From: Candidatus Hartigia pinicola
GTDB lineage: Bacteria > Pseudomonadota > Gammaproteobacteria > Enterobacterales > Enterobacteriaceae
Direction: 5' to 3'
DNA length: 64,000 bases
Assembly (NCBI GenBank): GCA_020541205.1
Contig: CP048208.1
Coordinates: 1,488,001 to 1,552,000 of the forward strand
In this document: in pieces, positions 26,650 to 37,372 of the stretch
Layout: each line of letters starts with the position of its first letter
How positions within the stretch are numbered: the stretch's first letter is position 1
Made by a program: the position numbers and the translations under genes
The notes under the pieces: generated by a model
Databases searched by the model: none
Seen by the model: only the letters and a program-made list of their open reading frames with translations
Told to the model about the DNA's origin: nothing

Positions 26650-27699
26650 TTAATGAAGTAAGTTACGTCTATCTTTTACTAATTGAGTCGGTAAATCCTC
26701 AACGCACAATGACATTAACCCTGTTGCTTTAATTGTAAGCATATTTTGTGATACCACAGATACTGATGGTTTAAAAATACTTTTTATGTGATCTATAAAA
26801 GAAGCAGATATACCCACAGTAATTGTCAACTTAGCTGTTTTTACCATATCAATTAACACTTCACGACGTTCACCTGGAGAAAGTGATAACTCAGATATAC
26901 TGATTGGAGTAGCTAATAAACCTTGATTGGAAGCTATCATGCAAAATGATCGTCCATCACTAATTTTCATTATATAACGTTTTGAATTTGAAGAATTCAG
27001 TAATCTTAAACGGATCCAACCTCGAGAAACTTCAATATAGGGATTTTGAACACCATTCATAATCAAAGTACCTCCTAAAAAATGATCTCTATCTAATTTA
27101 GATATAGGATAATAAAAATTATTTAAAAGATTATCTTGAATAATAATGGGAAAATCATCAATACCATAATGATTAGGTATGTGTAAATTTTGAGTGTTCA
27201 TATCTTCAATAATCAACATACCTAATAACCCATTATAAAACTGTGTGTACATTTTTTCTTTAGTATGTGCATTATACCAAAGAGTTGCTTCTGGTTGGCG
27301 AATAGAGATAACTGGTGACCACTTAGCCCCAGAAAGAATTGTTCTTTTAATACCTTCTATTTTTTTTCCTAGCACTTTTAACCCACTCACTGTCATAGAA
27401 ACAGATTCTTGTAATCTATTACTATAAATAAGCTTAATATCCTGTCTATCTTTGACCTTTACCGTGGGACCTGGATAAGAACCATTTATACTCAATATAT
27501 CCGTTGAATATTTACCATTAAATGATCTATGTATTTCTTGTAATGTCAAAAATATTGGTTGTCCAAATCTGGATTCTAATAATGGAGGTATAGGAAGCAA
27601 AGTTTTACTATTTCCATTTGAGAATGCGCTATTTAATACCCCTACCAAAAACCAAATTAACCCCATAACAAAGAAAAATTCAGACCGACTCAATGACAT
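26650..27699 (-). CDS. ftsP: Truncated cell-division protein FtsP (SufI)
   Basis: FtsP is a periplasmic three-domain cupredoxin-like protein without copper that protects the divisome under stress; in E. coli it is a model Tat substrate. Here 349 residues remain, against 470 in E. coli. The first two domains align well (LPIPPLLESRFGQPIFLT, LIYSNRLQESVSMTVSGL, NHYGIDDFPIIIQD, RLLNSSNSKRYIM, LSLSPGERREVLIDM). The third domain is missing after about ATGLMSLCVEDLP. The sequence beyond the stop reads through only about 13 codons before another stop and shows no resemblance to the lost domain, so this is erosion rather than one nonsense change. The Tat motif SRRxF is altered to SLSRSEF, so the second arginine is gone. 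It may be a decaying gene. Confidence 0.85.
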   Translation of the reverse strand: MSLSRSEFFFVMGLIWFLVGVLNSAFSNGNSKTLLPIPPLLESRFGQPIFLTLQEIHRSFNGKYSTDILSINGSYPGPTVKVKDRQDIKLIYSNRLQESVSMTVSGLKVLGKKIEGIKRTILSGAKWSPVISIRQPEATLWYNAHTKEKMYTQFYNGLLGMLIIEDMNTQNLHIPNHYGIDDFPIIIQDNLLNNFYYPISKLDRDHFLGGTLIMNGVQNPYIEVSRGWIRLRLLNSSNSKRYIMKISDGRSFCMIASNQGLLATPISISELSLSPGERREVLIDMVKTAKLTITVGISASFIDHIKSIFKPSVSVVSQNMLTIKATGLMSLCVEDLPTQLVKDRRNLLH

Positions 27700-28360
27700 A
27701 AATTCTCCGCTAAACTAACAATTAAGCATTATTCATTCTAACTATTTGTAATTCTTATGCTACACGCTAATTTTTTTGAGTATAAAAATAACATCTGAAA
27801 ATTACAATATTATTAATATCTTCTTAATGTATTTTGTTAAAATAAATGTATGGATTAAATACATATTAATAATATTATTTTAAGTATAAAATAATAAACT
27901 TGTAAGCGAGTTGTAAAAATACTTCTTTTTACAATTAATTTTATTTAACATTATCGTATTTTAATTACAAAAAACAACTGTTATCTAATCATGAATAACA
28001 ATGTAATTATGTTATTTTAACTTGAATTAAGATAAATATGCAGTTTAATAATTTTATTACTTTTATCTGTCAAGATAAACAATTAATAATTTTTAACAGA
28101 GATATAGCTAAATCTATTACTATAATTATATTAACATTAAACTTTAATAATATCGCACAAAAAATACAATCCAAAAATCTCTTTAAAAATCAATCATTAA
28201 AATATTTACTTTTTAAGTGAAAAAATAAAATAACATGATACTTCCTTTCTAAAAATTAATGACTAGAAGTGAAGTTAATGATTGAAAATAGATAGAAAAT
28301 AATTGCTAATAATCTAAAAAGAACTTAAAGAAAGAATTTTTAAATTTTATAAAGTCGAGA
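27700..28360. other. Spacer between plsC and ftsP
   Basis: These 661 bases are gene-free. In E. coli, plsC and sufI are nearly adjacent. A perfect 9-bp stem-loop, TTGTAAAAA (27911-27919) and TTTTTACAA (27926-27934), is present and could end transcription from plsC, though it lacks GC pairs and a clean T-tract on that strand. The spacer suggests that ftsP now needs its own promoter. Confidence 0.55.
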
Positions 28361-29091
28361 TTATTTATTCTTTTCTAGCTTTTCAACCTCTTTATTAAGA
28401 TTTTTAATTGTGATATCCATTAAATTATAACAATATTTAGAAAGTTCTTTCACTTTGTTTCGCGTATAATTTTTAGTGTCAATCGGATCTAACATTTCAA
28501 TAATTACATACCCGTTATTCCAACGATTTAGTTTAATCTTGTCTTGAATATTAGAAACACATACTGGCACAATAGGAACACCTGCTGCAATTGCAGCATG
28601 AAAAGCACCAGATTTAAACGGTAACAAACCACGACCACGATTACGAGTTCCTTCTGGAAATATCCAAACAGAGATCTGTTTTTTTTTATCTGATCGGATA
28701 CTTGTAAAATAGTATTATACGATTTTAAACGATTAGAACGATCAATTAAAATATTTCCAGTTACCCAATATAAAAAGCCAAAGAATGGGATTAGTACTAA
28801 GTTTTTTTTTCCAACCATCACTGTTTTAGGTTGAACAACGTTCGAGATGGTCACCATATCAAAATTATTTTGATGATTACCAATATAAATACTCGGACCA
28901 CATTTTTGAATTTCTTTAGACACTCGATTAATTATTGTAATACCGAACACCATTGATAATTTTCCAAATAGATGACCAAAAGTCATCATATGTTTTGGAT
29001 TGCGTGGGCTGAAGAAACAATACACTCCACCACAAATACAAACTACTAGCGTATAAATAATTACAATAATTCCACGAAAAAACGCTAACAT
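28361..29091 (-). pseudogene. plsC: 1-acylglycerol-3-phosphate acyltransferase, frameshifted at A9 tract
   Basis: PlsC adds the second acyl chain to lysophosphatidic acid at the inner membrane, an essential step of phospholipid synthesis. The first frame (from 29091) carries the N-terminal membrane segment, the catalytic HX4D motif (NHQNNFD, His73 and Asp78), VGKKNL and IPFFGFLYW. It shifts out of frame at nine A residues on the coding strand (28679-28687). The other frame resumes at once with KKKQISVWIFPEGTRNRGRG and continues through LLPFKSGAFHAAIAAGVPIVPVCV to the stop. One added A restores a single frame of 243 codons, against 245 in E. coli. Both halves are well conserved, so the break is recent, a sequence error, or rescued by slippage. 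It lies 66 bases after parC. Confidence 0.9.
28679..28687 (-). other. Homopolymer A9 frameshift site in plsC
   Basis: The coding strand reads ATAAAAAAAAACAG, in which nine A residues follow the T. With ten the frame is continuous from residue 1 to the stop. Homopolymer A tracts of this length are known sites of RNA polymerase slippage in AT-rich endosymbionts, and also of sequencing error. Confidence 0.85.
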
Positions 29092-29157
29092 AATTAACCT
29101 TTAAATTTTATATCAACAATAAATGAATTATAAAGATTCTAATGAACTGAAACATTA

Positions 29158-31416
29158 TTACTTTTCTTCATCAGTAGATTCAATTTCTATTCGCTCAATA
29201 TTATGTAATCTACGCGGTAAAAACATTCCTTTTCCACCACGTTTAGCGTGATATTTTTTTAATTTTTCTGCTTTAAATTTTAGTTTTAGCTTACTAAAAT
29301 AAAGTATAATTCCTGATTTAATAGGTAGTACTAATAACCACGCTAATGAATCTTCACCTTTTTCTGCTTGATCACTCGTGATATTAATAAGTTTATTACC
29401 TTTCCCTCTCGATAACTGAGGTAAGTCAGATACAGGAAAGATCAACATACGACCAGATTTACTAATTACTAATAATAAATCATTCAACTCATTATTAATA
29501 TTAATAGGTGGCAATATTTTTGCATTATTAGGTAAGGTAAGAAATCCCTTACCTGTTTTATTTTTTGTAACAAGATTATTAAAAACACAAATAAAACCAT
29601 AACCTGCATTAGATGCTATTAAATATTTTTGCTTTTCTTCTGCCATTAAGATATGCTCAATCATCGCACCTGGTGGAAGTGATAACCACCCTGTTAATGC
29701 CTCACCTTGACTGCGAGTAGAAGGAAGCTCTAACGGATCAATAGAATAACTACGCCCAGTTGTATCAAGAAATACAACAGGCTGATTTGTTTTACCACAC
29801 GCTATGCTTTTAAGGTTATCACCCGATTTATAATTTAAATTCATAGACTGCACATCATGACCTTTTGCACGGCGCACCCAACCCATTTCAGATAGTATTA
29901 CAGTTATTAATTCTGATGGAAATATTTCATAATTACTCAAAGATTTTGCTTCTTCACGTTCTTGAAGCGGTGAGCGACGTGTATCACCATACATTTTCGC
30001 ATCTGCTTGAATTTCTTTTTTAATCAATGTATTCAATCTAAGCTCTGATCCTAAAATACTTTGTAGTTCATCACGCTCTTTAACTAACTGATACTGTTCC
30101 TCACGAATTTTTATCTCTTCAAGTTTTGCTAGGTGTCGTAATTTTAGATTAAGAATAGCTTCTGCTTGTATATTTGAAATACTCAATAAAGATATGAAGT
30201 GAGATTTTGGTTCATCTTTTTCCTGAATGATCTTAATAACTGCATCAATATTTAAATAAGTAATCAGTAACCCATCTAAAATATGTAACTGTCTAAAAAC
30301 TTTTTCTAAACGATTATTCAGGCGATTTCGCACAGTTTGTCGACGATAAATATTCCACTCATTAAGAATTTCTAACAATCCTTTAACCGCAGGACGATTA
30401 TTCAGCCCAATCATATTAAGATTGATCCGATAGCTTTTTTCTAAATCTGTCATTGCAAACAGATGAATAATTACTTGCTCAAGATCAATACGATTATTGC
30501 GTGGAACTATCACTAGACGTGTTGGATTTTCGTGATTGGATTCATCTCGTAAATCCTCTACCATTGGTAATTTTTTAGCACGCATCTGGCTTGCGATCTG
30601 CTCAAGAACTTTTTCTCCTGAAACCTGATGAGGAAGTGCAGTTATGACAGCGTTACCATCTTCTTTTTTCCAGATAGCACGCATGCGCACTGAACCACGA
30701 CCATTTTGATAGATTTGACGGATTTCCTCTTTAGAAGAGACAATTTCAGATTCTGTTGGAAAATCAGGGCCTGGAATAAATTCCATAATATCATCAAGAG
30801 AAAGTCCAGGTTTTTCCAGCAAAGCCACTAAGGCTTTAGCAACTTCACGTGTATTATGCGGTGGAATATCTGTTGTCATACCCACTGCAATCCCTGTTGT
30901 ACCATTTAATAAAATATTCGGTAAACGAGCTGGCAACATTTTAGGTTCATTCAACGAACTATCAAAATTAGGAACCCAATCAACCGTACCATGCCCTAAT
31001 TCATTTAGTAAGACTTCTGCATATTTAGACAAACGTGACTCAGTATAACGCATTGCTGCAAAAGATTTCGGATTATCTGGTGCACCCCAGTTCCCTTGTC
31101 CATCTATTAATGGATAACGATAAGAAAAAGGCTGAGCCATCAAAACCATGGCTTCATAGCAAGCACTATCTCCATGAGGATGATATTTACCAAGCACGTC
31201 TCCGACAGTTCTTGCAGATTTTTTATATTTAGCCGTATTACTCAACCCTAACTCAAACATTGCATAGATAATACGACGCTGAACTGGCTTTAATCCATCA
31301 CCAATAAATGGCAAAGCCCTATCCATAATAACATACATCGAGTAATTTAGGTAAGCGCTTTCAGTAAACTCATAAAGATGTAATTTCTCTACACCGTCAC
31401 GCACAATTTCACTCAT
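29158..31416 (-). CDS. parC: DNA topoisomerase IV subunit A
   Basis: ParC is the DNA-breaking subunit of topoisomerase IV, which decatenates daughter chromosomes. The 752-residue product equals the E. coli length. The breakage-reunion domain shows [21 protein letters not shown], with the quinolone-region Ser-Ala-Cys-Tyr-Glu unchanged, and [17 protein letters not shown] with the catalytic tyrosine in MRYTE. The GTTGIAVGM loop is present. The C-terminal beta-pinwheel domain (about residues 500-740) is complete but more diverged ([34 protein letters not shown]). It begins 37 bases after the parE stop and is followed by plsC, so parE-parC-plsC probably form one transcript. Confidence 0.97.
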   Translation of the reverse strand: MSEIVRDGVEKLHLYEFTESAYLNYSMYVIMDRALPFIGDGLKPVQRRIIYAMFELGLSNTAKYKKSARTVGDVLGKYHPHGDSACYEAMVLMAQPFSYRYPLIDGQGNWGAPDNPKSFAAMRYTESRLSKYAEVLLNELGHGTVDWVPNFDSSLNEPKMLPARLPNILLNGTTGIAVGMTTDIPPHNTREVAKALVALLEKPGLSLDDIMEFIPGPDFPTESEIVSSKEEIRQIYQNGRGSVRMRAIWKKEDGNAVITALPHQVSGEKVLEQIASQMRAKKLPMVEDLRDESNHENPTRLVIVPRNNRIDLEQVIIHLFAMTDLEKSYRINLNMIGLNNRPAVKGLLEILNEWNIYRRQTVRNRLNNRLEKVFRQLHILDGLLITYLNIDAVIKIIQEKDEPKSHFISLLSISNIQAEAILNLKLRHLAKLEEIKIREEQYQLVKERDELQSILGSELRLNTLIKKEIQADAKMYGDTRRSPLQEREEAKSLSNYEIFPSELITVILSEMGWVRRAKGHDVQSMNLNYKSGDNLKSIACGKTNQPVVFLDTTGRSYSIDPLELPSTRSQGEALTGWLSLPPGAMIEHILMAEEKQKYLIASNAGYGFICVFNNLVTKNKTGKGFLTLPNNAKILPPININNELNDLLLVISKSGRMLIFPVSDLPQLSRGKGNKLINITSDQAEKGEDSLAWLLVLPIKSGIILYFSKLKLKFKAEKLKKYHAKRGGKGMFLPRRLHNIERIEIESTDEEK

Positions 31417-31453
31417 TCAATATTTCCCTGATCTTTTAAGAACGTTACAAATA

Positions 31454-33349
31454 TTAAACTTCAATATTAAACATATCACCTTTTTGTTGTAACCAATTAC
31501 GACGGTCTTCTGAACGTTTTTTTGCTAGGAGCATATCCATAACAGAAAATGTCTCTTGATAATTATTATGATTAATAGTTAACTGAACAAGACGACGAGT
31601 GTTTGGATCTAATGTTGTTTCTCGTAACTGAATTGGATTCATTTCCCCCAAACCTTTAAAGCGTTGTACGTTTGCTTTTCCTATTTTAGGATCCAGGGTA
31701 TAAAGTACTGTATTTTTTTCATTTTCATCCAGTGCGTATATAGTCTCTTTTCCTAAATCAATACGATAAAGTGGTGGCATTGCCATATAAACATGACCCG
31801 CATTAACTAACGAAAAAAAATGACGAATAAATAATGCGCATAATAGTGTTGCAATATGTAAACCATCTGCGTCAGCATCTGAAAGAATACAAATTTTTCC
31901 GTAACGGAGTTTACTTAAATCGTCACTATCAGGATCAATCCCGATCGCAATAGAAATATCATGTACTTCTTGTGAAGCTAATATATCATCAGAAGAGATT
32001 TCCCAAGTATTTAAAATTTTTCCACGTAGCGGCATGATCGCTTGATATTCACGGTCTCGTGCTTGTTTTGCAGAACCACCTGCAGAATCTCCTTCAACTA
32101 AAAATAATTCTGTCATTGTTAAATCTTGAGAACTGCAATCTGCTAATTTACCAGGTAGTGCAGGACCACTTGTTAATTTTTTACGCACTACTTTTTTACC
32201 AGCACGCATACGACGTTGTGCGCTAGAAATTACTATGTTGGCTAACTGTTCAGCTGTTTGAATATTTTGATTTAACCATAAATTAAAACTATTTTTCATG
32301 ATACCCGAAATCAAAGTAGAAGACTGACGAGAAGACAGTCGCTCTTTTGTTTGTCCAGAAAATTGAGGATTTTGCATCTTGACTGACAGAACATAAGAAC
32401 AACGTTCACAGATATCATCTGCTGACAATTTTACACCACGAGGAAGAATGTTGTGAAATTCACAAAATTCACGCATTGCATCTAATAACCCTTGACGCAG
32501 CCCATTGACGTGAGTACCGCCTTGTACTGTTGGAATTAAGTTAACATAACTTTCAGTAAGTAACTCACCACCATTGGGTAACCATAATAAAGACCACTCC
32601 GCACTGTCTGTTTCAGTGGAAAACTCACTTGTAAAAGGTTTTTTTGGTAAACAATTTAACCCATTAACAAATTCCATTAAATAGTCAGTTAACCCATTGT
32701 TATAACACCAATTTTTTTCAGTATTATGACGCTCATCCTTAAAAGTAATTTTCACGCCAGGACATAACACTGCTTTTGCTTTTAAATTATGAGAAAGTCT
32801 AGAAACAGAAAAGCTCGGACAATCAAAATAACTTTGATCTGGCCAAAAATGCACACTCGTACCTGTATTATTTTTACGACAACGACCGATCACATGAAGA
32901 TCTTCAACCTTATTTCCATGCTCAAAAACAATCTGATAAATTTGCCTATTACGACGAACTGTCACCTCAATACGCTTAGATAAAGCATTAACAACAGCAA
33001 TGCCGACACCGTGTAAGCCACCTGAGAATTGATAGTGTTTATTTGAAAACTTACCTCCAGCATGCAAATGACCTAAAATTAATTCTACAGCTGACATTTT
33101 CATTTCTGGATGTATATCCACAGGCATTCCTCTTCCATCATCAATAACTTCAATGGATTGATCGAGATATAGTACAACTTCGATATGTTTTGCATGTCCT
33201 GCTAATACTTCATCAACGCTGTTATCAATCAGTTCTTGTGCTAAATGATTTGGTCGACTGGTGTCTGTATACATTCCAGGACGACGACGCACTGGCTCCA
33301 ATCCACTGAGGACTTCAATAGCCTCTGCGTTATAACTAAATTGAGTCAT
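31454..33349 (-). CDS. parE: DNA topoisomerase IV subunit B
   Basis: ParE is the ATPase subunit partnering ParC. The 631-residue product (E. coli 630) starts MTQFSYNAEAIEVLSGLEPVRRRPGMY. The GHKL ATP-binding motifs are visible: ELIDNSVDE, DDGRGMPVD and [16 protein letters not shown]. The TOPRIM domain has [11 protein letters not shown] and DADADGLHI, and the C-terminus has the conserved [11 protein letters not shown] and LLAKKRSEDRRNWLQ. It is the first gene of the parE-parC-plsC block. In E. coli parE and parC are separated by several genes, so adjacency here reflects deletion or a different ancestral order. About 3.6 kb of desert lies upstream, where its promoter must sit. Confidence 0.97.
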   Translation of the reverse strand: MTQFSYNAEAIEVLSGLEPVRRRPGMYTDTSRPNHLAQELIDNSVDEVLAGHAKHIEVVLYLDQSIEVIDDGRGMPVDIHPEMKMSAVELILGHLHAGGKFSNKHYQFSGGLHGVGIAVVNALSKRIEVTVRRNRQIYQIVFEHGNKVEDLHVIGRCRKNNTGTSVHFWPDQSYFDCPSFSVSRLSHNLKAKAVLCPGVKITFKDERHNTEKNWCYNNGLTDYLMEFVNGLNCLPKKPFTSEFSTETDSAEWSLLWLPNGGELLTESYVNLIPTVQGGTHVNGLRQGLLDAMREFCEFHNILPRGVKLSADDICERCSYVLSVKMQNPQFSGQTKERLSSRQSSTLISGIMKNSFNLWLNQNIQTAEQLANIVISSAQRRMRAGKKVVRKKLTSGPALPGKLADCSSQDLTMTELFLVEGDSAGGSAKQARDREYQAIMPLRGKILNTWEISSDDILASQEVHDISIAIGIDPDSDDLSKLRYGKICILSDADADGLHIATLLCALFIRHFFSLVNAGHVYMAMPPLYRIDLGKETIYALDENEKNTVLYTLDPKIGKANVQRFKGLGEMNPIQLRETTLDPNTRRLVQLTINHNNYQETFSVMDMLLAKKRSEDRRNWLQQKGDMFNIEV

Positions 33350-36300
33350 ATTGTCATTCTGCGATAATAAGTAATTAATTAAACAAATTAAACCATATGA
33401 AATAATTTATTTATTATTAAAAATAACAGTGTATATTAATTTTAATATTATTTCTCTGTCAATCTCAGAAAAAATATCTAAGGAAAGTAGAATATGAAAC
33501 TAATAAAGATATAATAATCGTATAGTAAAATGTTGTATTTTCATCCAGAAAGATAGGGGAATTCCTGTTGATAATCAAGTACTGCATAACTGATTGTATA
33601 TAAAAAATAGATCAATATAGGTAAATCATAATTTTTTTCATGATCTAATATGTAAATTTATACATATGTTTAAATTTTAAAATATAGTGTAAATCACAAT
33701 AAAAATTGATAAAATTGATATTTTCACCAAGATAATTTTGTAATATATCAGAATATACAATAAAGCTAGCTATGATAGCTAATAATGAAAAACGCTTATA
33801 GAATCAAATAACCCCAAGATATATTTACTAACATTTTACAATGGTATCTTAATACTGTAAAAATTTTTCCTAGTATTTTGAGATTATTTTAAATAATGAG
33901 AATATTTACATCGTAAACATACTAATCTACAGATACAGCTGTTTTAATCTACTATTTATTCATTTAGCCTTCAATTAATAAAAATAAGTTATGAAACCAA
34001 GAGAGATAAAATAGCGTTGAGATTATGAACTATTTAAATCTAAATTAAAGTTTAAAAATTTTAAATATGTAGGCAATAAAATTGTGTACTAATATATAGT
34101 TTTTTATTGCTATCGATAGTAATATTAGAGGAAATTGATAGATAATAAATATATCTATCGTAAGAAAACATATATAATAAAATGTAAACTACACACTCGT
34201 CACTGTCGTAGGAAGTAAATAAATTAAATTCTATCTGTAATCACATTATTAGTTACGCGATATTTATATACATAGATAATTATTATAGTATAGAATAATT
34301 TTTTAGATAGTCTAATAAAATATGTAAAGATAGCAAATGCGATACTAGTCAAGCTTGATTTTATATGAAATAAACATGCAGTAATATCTTGTAACGAATT
34401 ACCTTAAACGCTTTTATATGAAATTAATTTAGAGCTCTAATAGTTTTTAATCTAAAAGATTTTGTATCTAACATCACGCAATAAGATTTTCGATTCATAA
34501 TCAATCAAATATGACTTAGTGAAAAACATCTTGAATATTTAATCACCCAACGATTACGGTTTGATGGTCATAATTATACTACTTTATACTAACACTTAAG
34601 CTCTCTTTAATTTCATGAGAAACTTGTAATACATTTCAGATAAGTTATCTTAAACAAGATATTCTATTATTACAATTATAGTATTAACAAGTTAATGCTG
34701 CTATTCTTATCAAGAACCGCATTATGGATTTGATAAACATTATTTCTGATACAGTTTTTTCTGTATCAGAGAAAAATATTGATTAGTATATTATAAAACC
34801 TTTATTATATTTAAGGTTAAAATCAACCTTATATGAGCCGTATAAAAATTTTCCTTTCTTTCCTTTCTCACATAACATTATTTTTTCCTTGATAGACTTA
34901 TTCTTTAAAGTTTATTAACATTCCGTGCGTCTCTGCTAAATAACACATAATGAGTTAGAGCAATTAAATTTAAAATAGTATTAATTATTACGTGAAGATT
35001 TTAATAATTAAGTTTTTTATTACGTAATTATTACAGGTTCCGTATTGTCCATGCATTTTTTAGGTATATATAATCTTATTTATAATTAATAATATATATA
35101 CAAATCTTTTTGTAATTTAGATTATATACTACACATCATTAACGATTAAAAAATATTTATTTTTCCCATATGCATATAAATAAATTTTAACATCTAGCCT
35201 TTATAGTTCAGTCAATAATTTTATGTTCTCAGTAAAATGAAGATTATATGTTATTAATATATATAATATCCTATTGTCCGTGTTAATATAAAAACATTAT
35301 AAAATATTAACTATACCTAAACTCAGGAATTATAATTCCTATAATTGAGAATGTCCAGAAATGTGAAAAATATTCATAACATCAACATGTATATGTATAA
35401 CTAATTTATCAGTAATGTACAATTACACTCATACACACTACATGCACGAACTAGCACTATATAACTACAAAATAAAGTAAAATTAATTATAAAAACAATA
35501 ACAAGTTTAAAGTATATCTTTATCATCATTAATAATTATAAATCTATAAAATGTGCTTTACGTAATGACTTTAAAGTAATCATTATGATTATTCACTTAA
35601 TGACATTTAAGTGTATTAAGTGAAGTTAAGTTACGATACTTTAATCTCCATTATATAAATAAAATTTTAAGTGCTTTGATATTAACAATACATCGAAATA
35701 AAGTAATAAAATATAACTGAAGCAAGATATTGAATAAGATAAATAAAAAAATAATAAATAACATTAGAGTATTGTAAAGCATTAATTTAAAAATTAACAT
35801 GTCAACACAGATAATAAATAATAATGACACAATATCAACCTAAGATATTATTTATATAAACGATATTAATTAATTATTTAAAATCTAACTATTAGTATTA
35901 ACAAAAAGTATTATATCTATAACATCTATTCTTTTCTTACTTAATCAATCAGAGAAGTATGTAATCTCATAATCAGTAATATTCGTTTTACATATCAATA
36001 AAATCTTATTGAATCAATACTAACTTCTTTACTAGAAATCTACAATTAGATTACTTCTTTATCTATCAAAACGATTACTAGTACTACCTGGACAGGCTAA
36101 TAACAAGGTTCTGCATAAATAATATTATAATTATATACTATTTTTTATAATATTTATCTTGAAAGTTAGCAAAATAAACACGAAATAATCATCTAAACTG
36201 ATATTTGCTGTAATACAGTATCCGATCTAGTTCAGTGAAATATCAAAAAAAGAATTAAGGTTTTTCACACAAAGAAAATAAAGTCATCACTAAAACTTAA

Positions 36301-36921
36301 TAGAAATAAATAGGAAGACTGAGTATTATTTTTACCAATTATCATATAAAAGATATATGTAATACTATTTTAAATTTCAATAACGTTATATATATTTATT
36401 ATCAATTCAATATATTAATAATATAATTAAATTAAAATATCTTATATAGATACTTTTAAAAACATTATAGTTCAGACTATTCTTATATCTTTCACTATAA
36501 CCTATAAATATAAAAACTAAATATTTTTATTCATAACACATGCAAAGTTATGATATCTTATTTCATATAAATAATAATCAATACTTTATTGAGAATCTTA
36601 GCACTACAAATACCAAGAGAATGACTAGAATAGATATTGATTATATCATTGATTTAATATATAACCTAATTACTGTATATGATACATACAAGATAATTTC
36701 CAAGAAATTAACTATTTAAATAATTTAGATCTACTTTTAATTTATATCGTATTGTAAATTTACTCTTTCATAAAATTAATTATATTAAAGATGATATATT
36801 CAAAATATGCAATTGGTTTAATTTTATTAAATACTCTGTATTAAACGTATAAGAAAATTTAATCAATTAAACTAGAGACAAATAAATACTAGAATAGTAG
36901 ATATAAAAACTGAAAATATTA
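33350..36921. other. Gene desert between parE and rplQ
   Basis: No gene is recognisable in these 3.6 kb. It holds the parE promoter region near 33350-33450 and two clear palindromes: TCTGATACAG/CTGTATCAGA at 34745-34770 and the 16-bp AGGAATTATAATTCCT at 35335-35350. No tRNA-like or rRNA-like sequence is visible, and zntR or arfA-like genes that follow rplQ in E. coli are not seen. Confidence 0.65.
34745..34770. repeat. Perfect 10-bp hairpin with T6 loop
   Basis: TCTGATACAG (34745-34754) and CTGTATCAGA (34761-34770) pair exactly around six Ts. It lies 1.4 kb upstream of parE, and neither strand has a good T-tract after the stem. It could be the stump of a lost gene's terminator, or chance. 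Confidence 0.45.
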
Positions 36922-36942
36922 CCCGGTTTTTTAAAAACCGGG
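36922..36942 (-). terminator. Terminator after rplQ
   Basis: CCCGG (36922-36926) and CCGGG (36938-36942) flank an AT-pairing core, giving a stem of about ten pairs 15 bases after the rplQ stop. On the minus strand the stem is followed by a T-rich stretch (TAATATTTTCAGTTTTT). This is the most GC-rich hairpin of the region and is well placed to end the alpha operon. Confidence 0.75.
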
Positions 36943-36957
36943 CAGATTACTCTTCCG

Positions 36958-37332
36958 TTATTTTTTAGACTCAATAGCACGGCCAAGAAGCTCGATATAA
37001 GCCATTGGAGCGTTGTCACCAGTACGAAAGCCACATTTAATAATGCGAGTATAACCACCAGAACGAACTGCGAAGCGAGATCCAAGATCATTAAATAATT
37101 TTGCCACGATCTCGTTATTACGAATACGAGCAAATGCCAAACGACGATTAGCTACAATATCAATCTTAGCAAGAGTAATTAGCGATTCAATAACGCGACG
37201 CAGCTCTTTTGCTTTAGGTAAAGTCGTTTTAATTATTTCATGCAAAACTAAAGAACTTGCCATATTACGAAACATAGCTTGACGGTGACTACTATTACGG
37301 TTCAATTGACGACCACTCTTACGATGGCGCAT
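36958..37332 (-). CDS. rplQ: 50S ribosomal protein L17
   Basis: L17 is a large-subunit protein near the tunnel exit on the solvent face. The 124-residue product (E. coli 127) starts [28 protein letters not shown] and ends in GRAIESKK. The region [12 protein letters not shown] and the tail [14 protein letters not shown] are typical. It is the last gene of the alpha operon, 40 bases after rpoA, with the hairpin terminator 15 bases behind it. A second minus-strand frame over the same bases is a shadow. Confidence 0.97.
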   Translation of the reverse strand: MRHRKSGRQLNRNSSHRQAMFRNMASSLVLHEIIKTTLPKAKELRRVIESLITLAKIDIVANRRLAFARIRNNEIVAKLFNDLGSRFAVRSGGYTRIIKCGFRTGDNAPMAYIELLGRAIESKK

Positions 37333-37372
37333 GTACTTATCCTTTTCTTAAAGACCCCTAAACCTTGTAATC

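Noticed and set aside
28038-28220. 60-codon plus-strand ORF between ftsP and plsC
   Set aside because: No homology or start signal; random AT-rich frame.
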